From JADLEX01 sp964586775 (GTDB taxonomy: Bacteria; Lernaellota; Lernaellaia; JACKCT01): a stretch of 34,093 bases of DNA. The notes under the pieces were generated by a model. That model saw only the letters and a program-made list of their open reading frames with translations, searched no databases and was not told the origin of the DNA. Below, in pieces: positions 1-10,966 of the stretch (positions are counted from its first letter, which is position 1; each line of letters begins with the position of its first letter). A program made the position numbers and the translations under genes. The stretch spans positions 1-34,093 of the forward strand of contig CAZPJD010000067.1 in assembly GCA_964586775.1 (NCBI GenBank). Direction: 5' to 3'.

Positions 1-234
1 GTCGCCTTCATCGCGCACGAAGCGGGCGGCATGGCGGTGAACGAGGCGGGCGACGACATCCTCGAGATTCAGCCCAAGAAACGCCACCAACGCAGCGCTC
101 TCTACGTCGGCAGCCCCGACGTCGTCGGTTCGATCCGCGAGGTGCTGCGCGATCTCGTCCGGGCGCAAAAGGGCGACGGCGGGCGCGTCGCAGCGGCAAA
201 GGAACCCGACCCGACGGTTGCCGACGTTCACTGA
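1..234 (+). CDS. fbp: Fructose-1,6-bisphosphatase class I, C-terminal fragment
   Basis: This is the last 77 codons of a gene that begins before the window. The translation reads VAFIAHEAGGMA, then ILEIQPKKRHQRSALYVGSPD. This is the C-terminal signature of class I FBPase: a Gly-Gly turn, an IL-I-P segment, HQR, and a GS-D motif that lies near the sugar-phosphate site. The enzyme hydrolyses fructose 1,6-bisphosphate to fructose 6-phosphate in gluconeogenesis, in the cytoplasm. After the conserved part there is a poorly conserved tail of about 25 residues. The gene converges on lpdA and ends at a shared hairpin terminator. Family assignment is firm; catalytic residues further upstream cannot be checked. 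Confidence 0.88.
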   Translation, partial: VAFIAHEAGGMAVNEAGDDILEIQPKKRHQRSALYVGSPDVVGSIREVLRDLVRAQKGDGGRVAAAKEPDPTVADVH

Positions 235-235
235 C

Positions 236-262
236 GCGAAATCGAGAGCGAAATCGAGAGCG
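236..262. repeat. Short tandem repeat, 12-bp unit
   Basis: Two complete copies and the first three bases of a third copy of GCGAAATCGAGA lie directly after the fbp stop codon and just before the terminator hairpin. The copies are identical. It is probably a local slippage duplication in the 3' untranslated region; no function is evident. Confidence 0.7.
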
Positions 263-266
263 TGAA

Positions 267-290
267 AAGGGCGGGTGCGAACCCGCCCTT
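267..290. terminator. Bidirectional rho-independent terminator between fbp and lpdA
   Basis: A perfect 10-bp stem (AAGGGCGGGT / ACCCGCCCTT) closes on a GCGA tetraloop of the GNRA type. The stem is flanked by A residues on the left and a T-containing stretch on the right. It lies between two converging genes, so it can end both transcripts. Confidence 0.8.
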
Positions 291-312
291 CGTGTTTCGA
301 CCTGACGGCCCG

Positions 313-1701
313 TCAGACGTGCAGCGCGCCCTCGCCCGCCGCGAGCGCCGCTTCCTTGATGACCTCGGCGAGCGTCGGGTGCGCATGGACCGACCGGCCC
401 ACGTCCTCGGCCGACGCGCCAAACTCCATCGCCAATGCGAGCTCGGCGATCAGGTCGCCCGCGCGCGGCCCGATCACGTGCGCCCCGAGGATGCGGTCGC
501 TGCGCGCGTCGGTGAGGATCTTGACGAAGCCCTCTTTCGCCCCCAGCGCCTTGGCCCGGCCATTCGGCGCGAAGGGGAACGAACCCTTCTTGAATTCGAC
601 GCCCGCGGCGCGCAGATCCTCTTCGGTTTTTCCCACACCGGCGATCTCGGGCTCGGTGTAGACGATGCCCGGGATTGCGGAATAGTTCACGTGCCCCGCG
701 CGCCCCGCGATACGCTCGACGACCGCGACGCCCTCTTCCGACGCCTTGTGCGCGAGCATCGGCCCGGCCACCACGTCGCCAATCGCCCAGATGCCGGGGA
801 CCTTCGTGCGCAGGTGTTCGTCCACCGGGATGCGTCCGCGCTCGTCCGTTGCGAGCCCCGCCGCCGCGAGATCGAGCCCCTCGGTGTAGGGTTTGCGCCC
901 CGTGGCAACGAGCAGGTTGTCGCACGTCCACTCGCGCGGCGCGTCGCCGTCCTTCGCGCCGTCGGCCGTGACGACCACCTTGCCGCCATCCACCCGCGCG
1001 CCGCGAACGCGCACGCCCGTCTCGATCGCCATGCCCTGGCGCGCGAAGATGCGCGCGGCCAGCGCCGCCGCCTCGCCGTCGATGCCAGGCAGGATGCGCG
1101 GCAGAAACTCAAGCACCGTCACCTTCGATCCGAGACGCGACCACACCGAGCCGAGCTCGAGCCCGATCGCGCCGGCGCCGATGACGACGAGCGTCTCCGG
1201 GACCTCGGCGAACGCGAGCGCGCCGGTGGAATCGACGATGCGCTCGCCGTCGAACGCGATGCCCGGCAGGGATGACGGTACCGAGCCCGTCGCGACGATC
1301 ACGTTTTTCGCCTCGACGATTTGCCCGCCCACTTCGACCTTGCCCGGCGCGACGAATTTGGCCGCGCCCGCGAAGGTCTCGACCTTGGCCTTTTTCAAGA
1401 GGCCCGCGACGCCCTTGGTGAGCTGCGAGACGATGCTGTCCTTGCGCGCCTGCATCTTCGCGAGATCGACCGCGGGCGAGACCGCGATGCCGTGCTGCGC
1501 GAATTCCTTTTTCGCCTTGAAGACGAGTTCGCTCGATTCGAGCAGCGCCTTGCTGGGGATGCACCCGACGTTGAGGCACGTGCCGCCGAAGCTCGGGTCC
1601 TTCTCGGCGATGGCGACCGAAAGACCCAGTTGCGCGCCACGCAGCGCGGCGACGTATCCGCCCGGCCCCGAGCCGATCACGAGGACGTCAAAGATGGCCA
1701 T
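313..1701 (-). CDS. lpdA: Dihydrolipoyl dehydrogenase (E3)
   Basis: This 462-residue FAD flavoprotein reoxidises the dihydrolipoyl arm of E2 and passes electrons to NAD+. The N-terminal FAD-binding Rossmann motif GSGPGG is at residues 10-15. The redox-active disulfide is C42/C47 within GGTCLNVGCIPSK. A second Rossmann motif (GAGAIG) for NAD follows in the middle of the protein. The C-terminal dimerisation domain carries the catalytic pair H441-E446 in HAHPTLAE. The length is standard for the family. An ATG start is preceded by GGAG at 6 bases. It begins 12 bases after sucB, as the last gene of the sucA-sucB-lpd operon, so it very likely serves 2-oxoglutarate dehydrogenase. It could also serve other lipoyl complexes such as glycine cleavage. 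Confidence 0.96.
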   Translation of the reverse strand: MAIFDVLVIGSGPGGYVAALRGAQLGLSVAIAEKDPSFGGTCLNVGCIPSKALLESSELVFKAKKEFAQHGIAVSPAVDLAKMQARKDSIVSQLTKGVAGLLKKAKVETFAGAAKFVAPGKVEVGGQIVEAKNVIVATGSVPSSLPGIAFDGERIVDSTGALAFAEVPETLVVIGAGAIGLELGSVWSRLGSKVTVLEFLPRILPGIDGEAAALAARIFARQGMAIETGVRVRGARVDGGKVVVTADGAKDGDAPREWTCDNLLVATGRKPYTEGLDLAAAGLATDERGRIPVDEHLRTKVPGIWAIGDVVAGPMLAHKASEEGVAVVERIAGRAGHVNYSAIPGIVYTEPEIAGVGKTEEDLRAAGVEFKKGSFPFAPNGRAKALGAKEGFVKILTDARSDRILGAHVIGPRAGDLIAELALAMEFGASAEDVGRSVHAHPTLAEVIKEAALAAGEGALHV

Positions 1702-1713
1702 GTACGACTCCGA

Positions 1714-2973
1714 TCAGATTTCGAGCAGGATGCGCGACGGGTCCTCGAGGCATTGCTTGATGCGCACGAGAAAGCTGACCGCCTCGCGTCCGTCGATGAT
1801 CCGGTGATCGTAGGTGAGCGCGAGATACATCATCGGTCGGACGACGATCTGGTCGTTCCGGTCGACGATCGGACGTTTTTCGATGCGGTGCATGCCCAGG
1901 ATGCCCGATTGCGGCGGGTTGAGAATCGGCGTCGAGACCAGCGATCCGAAAACCCCGCCGTTGGTGATCGAGAACGTGCCGCCCGACAGCTCTTCCATCG
2001 TGAGGCGGCCGTCGCGCGCCCGCGACGCGAGATCGGCAACCGCCTGTTCGGTCTGCGCGAAGCTCAGGCGCTCGGCCCCGCGCATGACGGGCACCACGAG
2101 ACCGCGATCGGTGCTCACCGCGACGCCGACGTCGTAGTAGTTGTGATAGACGATGTCGTCGCCGTCGATCATCGCGTTGACCGCCGGGAACGCCTTGAGC
2201 GCCTCGATTGCCGCCTTGATGAAGAACGACATGAAGCCGAGGTTGATGCCGTACTTCTTCTTGAAATCGTCCTTGTAGCGGTCGCGAAGCGCCATCACCG
2301 CCGACAGGTCGACGTCGTTGAACGTCGTGAGCGACGCCGTGGTGGACTGCGCCGCGAGCAGACGCTCCGCCGTGCGGCGGCGGATCTTCGTCATGCGTAC
2401 GCGTTCCTCGGGCCGATCGCTCGCGGGCGGCATTGCGGCGCGCGGCGGTTGCGGCGCGGGCTTTTCCTTTGCGACGGCCTCGGCGGCGCGGGCGACGGGG
2501 CCGGCGGATTCTATTTTCACAGCCGCCGCTTCGAGATGATCGATCACATCGGATTTCAGAATCCGTCCACCCTTGCCGGTGCCCGCGATCTTCGCCGGAT
2601 CGACGCCCGACTCCTCGACCATTCGGCGAACGGCGGGCGAGAGCGTCGTCGCGTCACCAGCTTCCGCGGATTCGTCGCGCGGCGACTCGGGCTCGACGGG
2701 GCCGACCTCGGCGGGTTTTTCGGCGACGACCGTTCCTTCGGACTCGATGACGCCGAGCACCTCGCCGATCGCGACGACGGAGCCCGACGGCTTCAGGATC
2801 TTTGCCAATACTCCCGCCGCGGGAGACGGAAGATCGACGGTGATCTTGTCGGTCTCGATCACCACGATGGGTTCATCGGCCGCGACGTGGTCGCCCTCTT
2901 TCTTCAGCCAGTCGGAAATCTCGCCTTCGCTCACCGATTCGCCCATCGCCGGGACGACAATCTCGATCTTCAT
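1714..2973 (-). CDS. sucB: 2-oxoglutarate dehydrogenase E2, dihydrolipoyl succinyltransferase
   Basis: This 419-residue core subunit transfers the succinyl group from lipoyl-lysine to CoA. The N-terminal lipoyl domain (about residues 1-77) has the lipoylated lysine K43 in ETDKITVDLPS. The Val after TDK-I-T is typical of the succinyl rather than the acetyl type. An acidic Pro/Glu linker follows. The peripheral subunit-binding domain (about 110-148) contains LSPAVRRMVEESGVDP. The C-terminal acyltransferase domain holds DHRIIDG, with H390 and D394 as the expected catalytic pair, and ends in the usual LLEI. There is a single lipoyl domain, as in OdhB/SucB. GAAGG lies about 9 bases before the ATG. 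It is 42 bases downstream of sucA. Confidence 0.96.
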   Translation of the reverse strand: MKIEIVVPAMGESVSEGEISDWLKKEGDHVAADEPIVVIETDKITVDLPSPAAGVLAKILKPSGSVVAIGEVLGVIESEGTVVAEKPAEVGPVEPESPRDESAEAGDATTLSPAVRRMVEESGVDPAKIAGTGKGGRILKSDVIDHLEAAAVKIESAGPVARAAEAVAKEKPAPQPPRAAMPPASDRPEERVRMTKIRRRTAERLLAAQSTTASLTTFNDVDLSAVMALRDRYKDDFKKKYGINLGFMSFFIKAAIEALKAFPAVNAMIDGDDIVYHNYYDVGVAVSTDRGLVVPVMRGAERLSFAQTEQAVADLASRARDGRLTMEELSGGTFSITNGGVFGSLVSTPILNPPQSGILGMHRIEKRPIVDRNDQIVVRPMMYLALTYDHRIIDGREAVSFLVRIKQCLEDPSRILLEI

Positions 2974-3015
2974 GACATCAAACCTTCGTAAGGGAATTTG
3001 CAGGGTTGGCGCACA

Positions 3016-5838
<2,823 letters not shown>

Positions 5839-6078
5839 CCGCGGGGGCTCCTTCACGTCATCGCCGCCGAGAACATGGCACGCGTCGTGACGCATGAAAT
5901 CAAACCACGACCGAATCCGTGCGCCCAACGGGATAAATTCCCCTTGTTTTCCGGACTCTTGCGAGTTCCGAAGGCGAACGACCGGCGGGCCACTACCTAT
6001 CACGAAGCGGCGTGATCGTCCATCGAATTTCGCATCGTTTTTTGACTGGTGTGAACGATTTCGGATTCGGGCAAACGA

Positions 6079-6543
6079 TCAGGAGGCGATTTCGCCGTAT
6101 CGACGGCGCATCCTGCGATGACGATGCCGGAACAACGCGCCGACGATGCGCGCGACGATCGGTTCCAACGCTCGAAGGCGTGGCTCAAAGGTGAGCCGAT
6201 CACTCACGACGCACCCATTCGGCAGTTCGACGACCGTCCGCTCGTGCCGCCAACGGCGCTGAAGCCAGCTCACCGACTCCTCGACGAACCCTTCGCCCGG
6301 GCGGATCTCGACCAGGCGAAGATGATGTCGGTCGATCGGGATGAACCCGAACGCCAGTATCCAGCTCCAGAAGAGGAACTCGCCGACGGGAGCGTCGGCG
6401 ATGGACAGCGTACGCGCCTCGCGCGGGTAGGTCATCTTGACGAGCGGCATGAGCTCGGCATTGACGCCGCGCATCATCGTCACCGCCGCCAACACCCGCT
6501 CGCGCGGCGAACGCAGCCGTGACGCGAATTCGATTTCGATCAT
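6079..6543 (-). CDS. SRPBCC/START-like small protein, function unknown
   Basis: This 154-residue soluble protein begins MIEIEFASRLRSPRERVLAAV, a beta strand followed by a helix, as in the SRPBCC (Bet v 1/START) fold. In the middle, PVGEFLFWSWILAFGFIPIDRHHLRLVEI and a W-Q-RWRHERTV strand are consistent with that fold. The end, ALFRHRHRRMRRRYG, resembles the last helix of many SRPBCC proteins, which contains F-HRHRRL. Such proteins bind hydrophobic ligands, but the ligand is not predictable here. The start was set by GGGAGG four bases before the ATG; an upstream in-frame ATG adds 14 unlikely residues. It is a lone gene upstream of sucA and divergent from the iron operon. Confidence 0.65.
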   Translation of the reverse strand: MIEIEFASRLRSPRERVLAAVTMMRGVNAELMPLVKMTYPREARTLSIADAPVGEFLFWSWILAFGFIPIDRHHLRLVEIRPGEGFVEESVSWLQRRWRHERTVVELPNGCVVSDRLTFEPRLRALEPIVARIVGALFRHRHRRMRRRYGEIAS

Positions 6544-6614
6544 CGACCCTCCCGGTCGGTGGCCACTGATCGTAGCCCGGTTCACGCGGAAAAATCATCC
6601 TCGTGAAGGAGGGC

Positions 6615-6643
6615 TTGATTTCGAGTCCGAGGGCGAATATAAA
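6615..6643 (+). promoter_or_regulatory. Sigma70-type promoter of the porin-imelysin-DHOR operon
   Basis: TTGATT (6615-6620) and TATAAA (6638-6643) are separated by exactly 17 bases. They match the TTGACA/TATAAT consensus at 4/6 and 5/6 positions. Transcription would start near 6650, about 100 bases before the first gene. An inverted repeat AGGAC-N7-GTCCT (6645-6661) lies on the predicted start point and could be an operator. A 7-bp GC hairpin (6672-6690) follows in the leader. I could not recognise a classical Fur box. Confidence 0.55.
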
Positions 6644-6747
6644 GAGGACGAAATCAGTCCTGTATTCGATCCGCCGCGACCCTCGCGGCGATCCGAATCC
6701 ATCTGAGGCCGGACGTCCCGAACGCGGAGCCCCGATGCGACGACACG

Positions 6748-8115
6748 ATGTCGCTTTGGGGATGTCCCGTGCCGCTGACGCTTATCACGGTTCGCGCTTC
6801 AATCCACATTCTCGCCCGCCCGCCGTTCCGCTGGGCGATCGCCGCGACTTTCGCGCTGTTCGCGCTCGCCTTCATCACATCACCGGACGTTTACGCTCAC
6901 GAGTCTGCCTGGAATGTCGAGATCGAGGGATATGGCGAGATGGGCTTCGCATGGCTCGATTACGGACCCAATCAGAATCGCGAAGGAGGCTCGCAGAAGG
7001 ACTCGCGGGTCGTCTTCGATCTCACGCGCTTCGTTTTGGAAGTCGAGGGCGAGATTCCCGATGCGGGGCTCGAGTTCGAGACCGAGGTCGAATTCGAGCA
7101 TGGCGGCACCGGCGCGGAGATGGAGCTCGAGTACGAGGAATTCGGTGAATTCGAGCAGGAGGTCGGCAAGGGCGGCGAGGTCATCGTCGAGGAGATGTAC
7201 CTGCGCAAGACGCTCGGCGACCACTTCGCCATCAAGGGAGGCCGATTCTACCTGGCGATGGGACTTCTCTCGGACGAGCACATGCCGACACGCTTCCTCT
7301 CGCCGACTCGCCCCGAATCGGAGACCACCGTCGTCCCAGGCGTGTGGGATGAGATGGGGCTCGAAGGCGAATACCACAACCGCTGGCTGCGCGTGCGCGC
7401 GCAGGTCGTCAACGGTCTCGACTCCACGGGCTTCAGTTCACAGTACTGGGTTGCTTCCGGCCATCAGGGGCGGTTCGAGGAGATTCGCGCGACGGACCTC
7501 GCCGTTGTCGGCCGCGTCGACGTGCGCCCCGTCTCCGATGTGCTGATCGGTGTGTCCGCGTATCGCGGCGGCACGTCGCGCAACCGGCCCAAACCCGATC
7601 TCGTTCAACAGTGCGAAAACGAATCCGAGGACGAGGTCGCCCCGTGCGGATACGTCGAAGCGCCGGTCACGATCGTCGATGTCCACGCGCGCATCGATCT
7701 CGATCCCGTCCTCGCGCAGGGCGTCGTCCTGTGGGGGCGGCTCGACAACGCGGACGACATCTCCGAACGCAACGCCCGGCTCTCGAATCTGCTCGGCGTC
7801 CTTCGCACACCGGTCGCGGAAGAGGCGTTCGCGGCGTGGGCCGAAGTGGGCTTCAACGTCCTGCATTGGTCTCGCCTGGGCGTGACGAACGCCCTGTCGC
7901 CGTTCGTGCGCTTTGAGACGTACGACACGATGTACGAGACCCGAGCCGATCTGTTCGACAATCCGCGCTTCGAGAAGCAGGTCGCCTCGGCGGGTCTGTC
8001 ATACCGTTACGAAGACGCCGTCGTTGTGAAGAGCGACTTCCTCAGGCGCACCTTCGGCTCCGATGATTTCCGTCCCGAAACCGGCGTGAACCTTTCCGCC
8101 GGATTCGAGTTTTAA
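6748..8115 (+). CDS. Outer-membrane beta-barrel (porin-like) protein with Glu-rich segment
   Basis: This 455-residue exported protein has an N-terminal signal peptide: a hydrophobic core around residues 29-45 and probable cleavage after VYA at residue 50. The mature part alternates polar and hydrophobic residues in strand-like stretches. It ends in SAGFEF with a terminal Phe, as barrel proteins recognised by BamA usually do. Residues 98-149 are strikingly acidic (19 Glu in 52 residues) and contain EHGGTGAEMELEYEEFGEFEQE, possibly a metal-binding loop. It is followed after 28 bases by an imelysin and then a di-heme oxidoreductase, so a role in iron passage or capture at the outer membrane is inferred. 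The ATG at 6748 lacks a clear ribosome site; a GTG at 6769 behind GGGGA is an alternative start that still leaves a full signal peptide. Confidence 0.72.
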   Translation: MSLWGCPVPLTLITVRASIHILARPPFRWAIAATFALFALAFITSPDVYAHESAWNVEIEGYGEMGFAWLDYGPNQNREGGSQKDSRVVFDLTRFVLEVEGEIPDAGLEFETEVEFEHGGTGAEMELEYEEFGEFEQEVGKGGEVIVEEMYLRKTLGDHFAIKGGRFYLAMGLLSDEHMPTRFLSPTRPESETTVVPGVWDEMGLEGEYHNRWLRVRAQVVNGLDSTGFSSQYWVASGHQGRFEEIRATDLAVVGRVDVRPVSDVLIGVSAYRGGTSRNRPKPDLVQQCENESEDEVAPCGYVEAPVTIVDVHARIDLDPVLAQGVVLWGRLDNADDISERNARLSNLLGVLRTPVAEEAFAAWAEVGFNVLHWSRLGVTNALSPFVRFETYDTMYETRADLFDNPRFEKQVASAGLSYRYEDAVVVKSDFLRRTFGSDDFRPETGVNLSAGFEF

Positions 8116-8143
8116 CCAATCACCAAACCTCGAGGAGGATTCC

Positions 8144-9238
8144 ATGTTGCGCCTGAAATTCCCGTTCCGACGAGCCCTGTTATCGTTGGTGGCCTTCGCG
8201 TTGTTCGCCGTCGGCTGCGCGCCCAACGAGGATGACGAGTCCGCGTCCGCCGGGTTCGACGACGCGGCGGTGATCGAGGACTTCGCCGATCAGGTCGTCA
8301 TTCCCACGTACTCGTGGTTGGCCGACGCCGCCGCCGACCTCAATGACGAAGTGGTCGCGCTGGCCGCGTCGCCCACCGACTCGGCGCACGAAGCGGCGAA
8401 GGCCGCGTGGGTCGCCACCCGGTCGCCGTGGGAGCAGAGCGAGGGATTCCTGTTCGGGCCGGTCGACACCTACGGGCTCGATCCCGCGCTCGACACGTGG
8501 CCCGTCAACAAGACCGACCTCGACGCCGTTCTTTCGGGGCCCGACTCCCTGACGGTGGATTACGTCGCGAATCTCGACCCGTCGCTCAAAGGCTTTCACA
8601 GCATCGAATACCTGCTCTTCGGCGAGGACAGCGCGAAGGCGGTGGACGGATTCACCGCGCGCGAGTTCGAGTATCTGGTCGCCCTTACCGGCGAGCTGGC
8701 GACGAATGCGAACACGCTGGCGGCGTCCTGGACCGACGGCATCGACGGCGGCGAGCCCTATGGCGACGTTTTTCGCGGCGCGGGCGCGAACAGCGCTTAC
8801 CCCTCTCTCGCGTCCGCGGCGCAGGAGATCGTCGAGGGCATGATCGGCATCTGCGACGAGGTGGCGAACGGCAAGATCGCGGACCCCTTCGACAATCAGG
8901 ATCCCAACCTCGTCGAGAGCCAGTTCAGCTTCAACTCGCTGGCCGACTTCACCGACAACATGCGCAGCGTGAAAAACGCGTTCAACGGCTCCGTGCCCGA
9001 CGCCGAAACCGCGGGAACCGGGCTCGCGTCGTGGGTGGAGTCGCGCGACGCGGACCTCGCGGCGCGAATCAACGACCTGCTCGACGAAACGATCGCGGCG
9101 CTCGGCGAGATCCCGCATCCGTTCCGCGACGCGATCCTCGACCCCGCGGCCGAGGATGCGATCGTCGCCGCGCAGGCCGTCATCAACGAACTGCGCGTCG
9201 TGCTCGAAGACGACCTGATCGCGCTCGTGCTCGAATAG
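8144..9238 (+). CDS. Imelysin (peptidase M75 family) lipoprotein, iron-associated
   Basis: This 364-residue envelope protein has a lipoprotein-type signal peptide: hydrophobic residues 11-24 and then AVGC with Cys25. An acidic linker follows. The mature domain matches the imelysin family. The signature GxHxxE is present as G150-F-H152-S-I-E155, inside a GFHSIEYLLFG stretch. PWEQSEGFLFGPVD and the TWPVN segment precede it, as is usual. Despite the M75 name, family members (IrpA, EfeO/EfeM-type) act in iron uptake and are not proven peptidases. GAGGAGG lies 5 bases before the ATG. It is the middle gene of the porin-imelysin-DUF1111 operon. Confidence 0.88.
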   Translation: MLRLKFPFRRALLSLVAFALFAVGCAPNEDDESASAGFDDAAVIEDFADQVVIPTYSWLADAAADLNDEVVALAASPTDSAHEAAKAAWVATRSPWEQSEGFLFGPVDTYGLDPALDTWPVNKTDLDAVLSGPDSLTVDYVANLDPSLKGFHSIEYLLFGEDSAKAVDGFTAREFEYLVALTGELATNANTLAASWTDGIDGGEPYGDVFRGAGANSAYPSLASAAQEIVEGMIGICDEVANGKIADPFDNQDPNLVESQFSFNSLADFTDNMRSVKNAFNGSVPDAETAGTGLASWVESRDADLAARINDLLDETIAALGEIPHPFRDAILDPAAEDAIVAAQAVINELRVVLEDDLIALVLE

Positions 9239-9247
9239 GAGGCCGCC

Positions 9248-10615
<1,368 letters not shown>

Positions 10616-10690
10616 GAAATACGCAGGGTTGCACTGGTTCGTCAACTGTGTTAAACGCCCCGTCGCTGATGAGAACCGAGGAGAATCGTC

Positions 10691-10888
10691 ATGGCCCGGA
10701 TATGTGAAGTTTGCGGAAAGCGCCGGCAGGTGGGGATGAACGTGAGCCACGCCCACAACCGGACGAAGAAGGTCTGGAATCCGAACCTTCAGCGCGTTCG
10801 CGTCGTCGCCGAAAACGGCGCGCGCAAGCGAATGGTCCTTTGCACGCAGTGCATCACCCGCGGAAACGTGCGCAAGCCCGCCGCCTGA
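10691..10888 (+). CDS. rpmB: 50S ribosomal protein L28, zinc-ribbon form
   Basis: This 65-residue basic ribosomal protein begins MARICEVCGKRRQVGMNVSHAHNRTKK, the standard L28 N terminus with the N-x-SHAHN-T motif. Two Cys pairs (C5/C8 and C51/C54 in CTQC) form the zinc-binding site of the C+ version of L28. In bacteria with a zinc-free paralogue this form is the one made when zinc is plentiful. AGGAG lies 8 bases before the ATG. It is a single gene with its own terminator, placed 75 bases after the iron operon. No strong promoter was seen in that gap, so partial readthrough is possible. Confidence 0.95.
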   Translation: MARICEVCGKRRQVGMNVSHAHNRTKKVWNPNLQRVRVVAENGARKRMVLCTQCITRGNVRKPAA

Positions 10889-10911
10889 TCTCCCCCAAAT
10901 CCGATCCCACG

Positions 10912-10943
10912 AGCGGGCGCCTTCGGGTTGCCCGCTTTGTATT
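10912..10943 (+). terminator. Rho-independent terminator of rpmB
   Basis: A perfect 7-bp stem, AGCGGGC (10912-10918) and GCCCGCT (10930-10936), encloses an 11-base loop and is followed by the T-rich TTGTATTT. It lies 23 bases after the rpmB stop codon and before the converging rel gene. Confidence 0.7.
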
Positions 10944-10966
10944 TCGCCCGGAATTTATGTGGGAGG

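Noticed and set aside
6544..6747. Fur box upstream of the iron operon
   Set aside because: No GATAATGATNATTATC-like stretch is visible; only a short inverted repeat unlike a Fur site was found.
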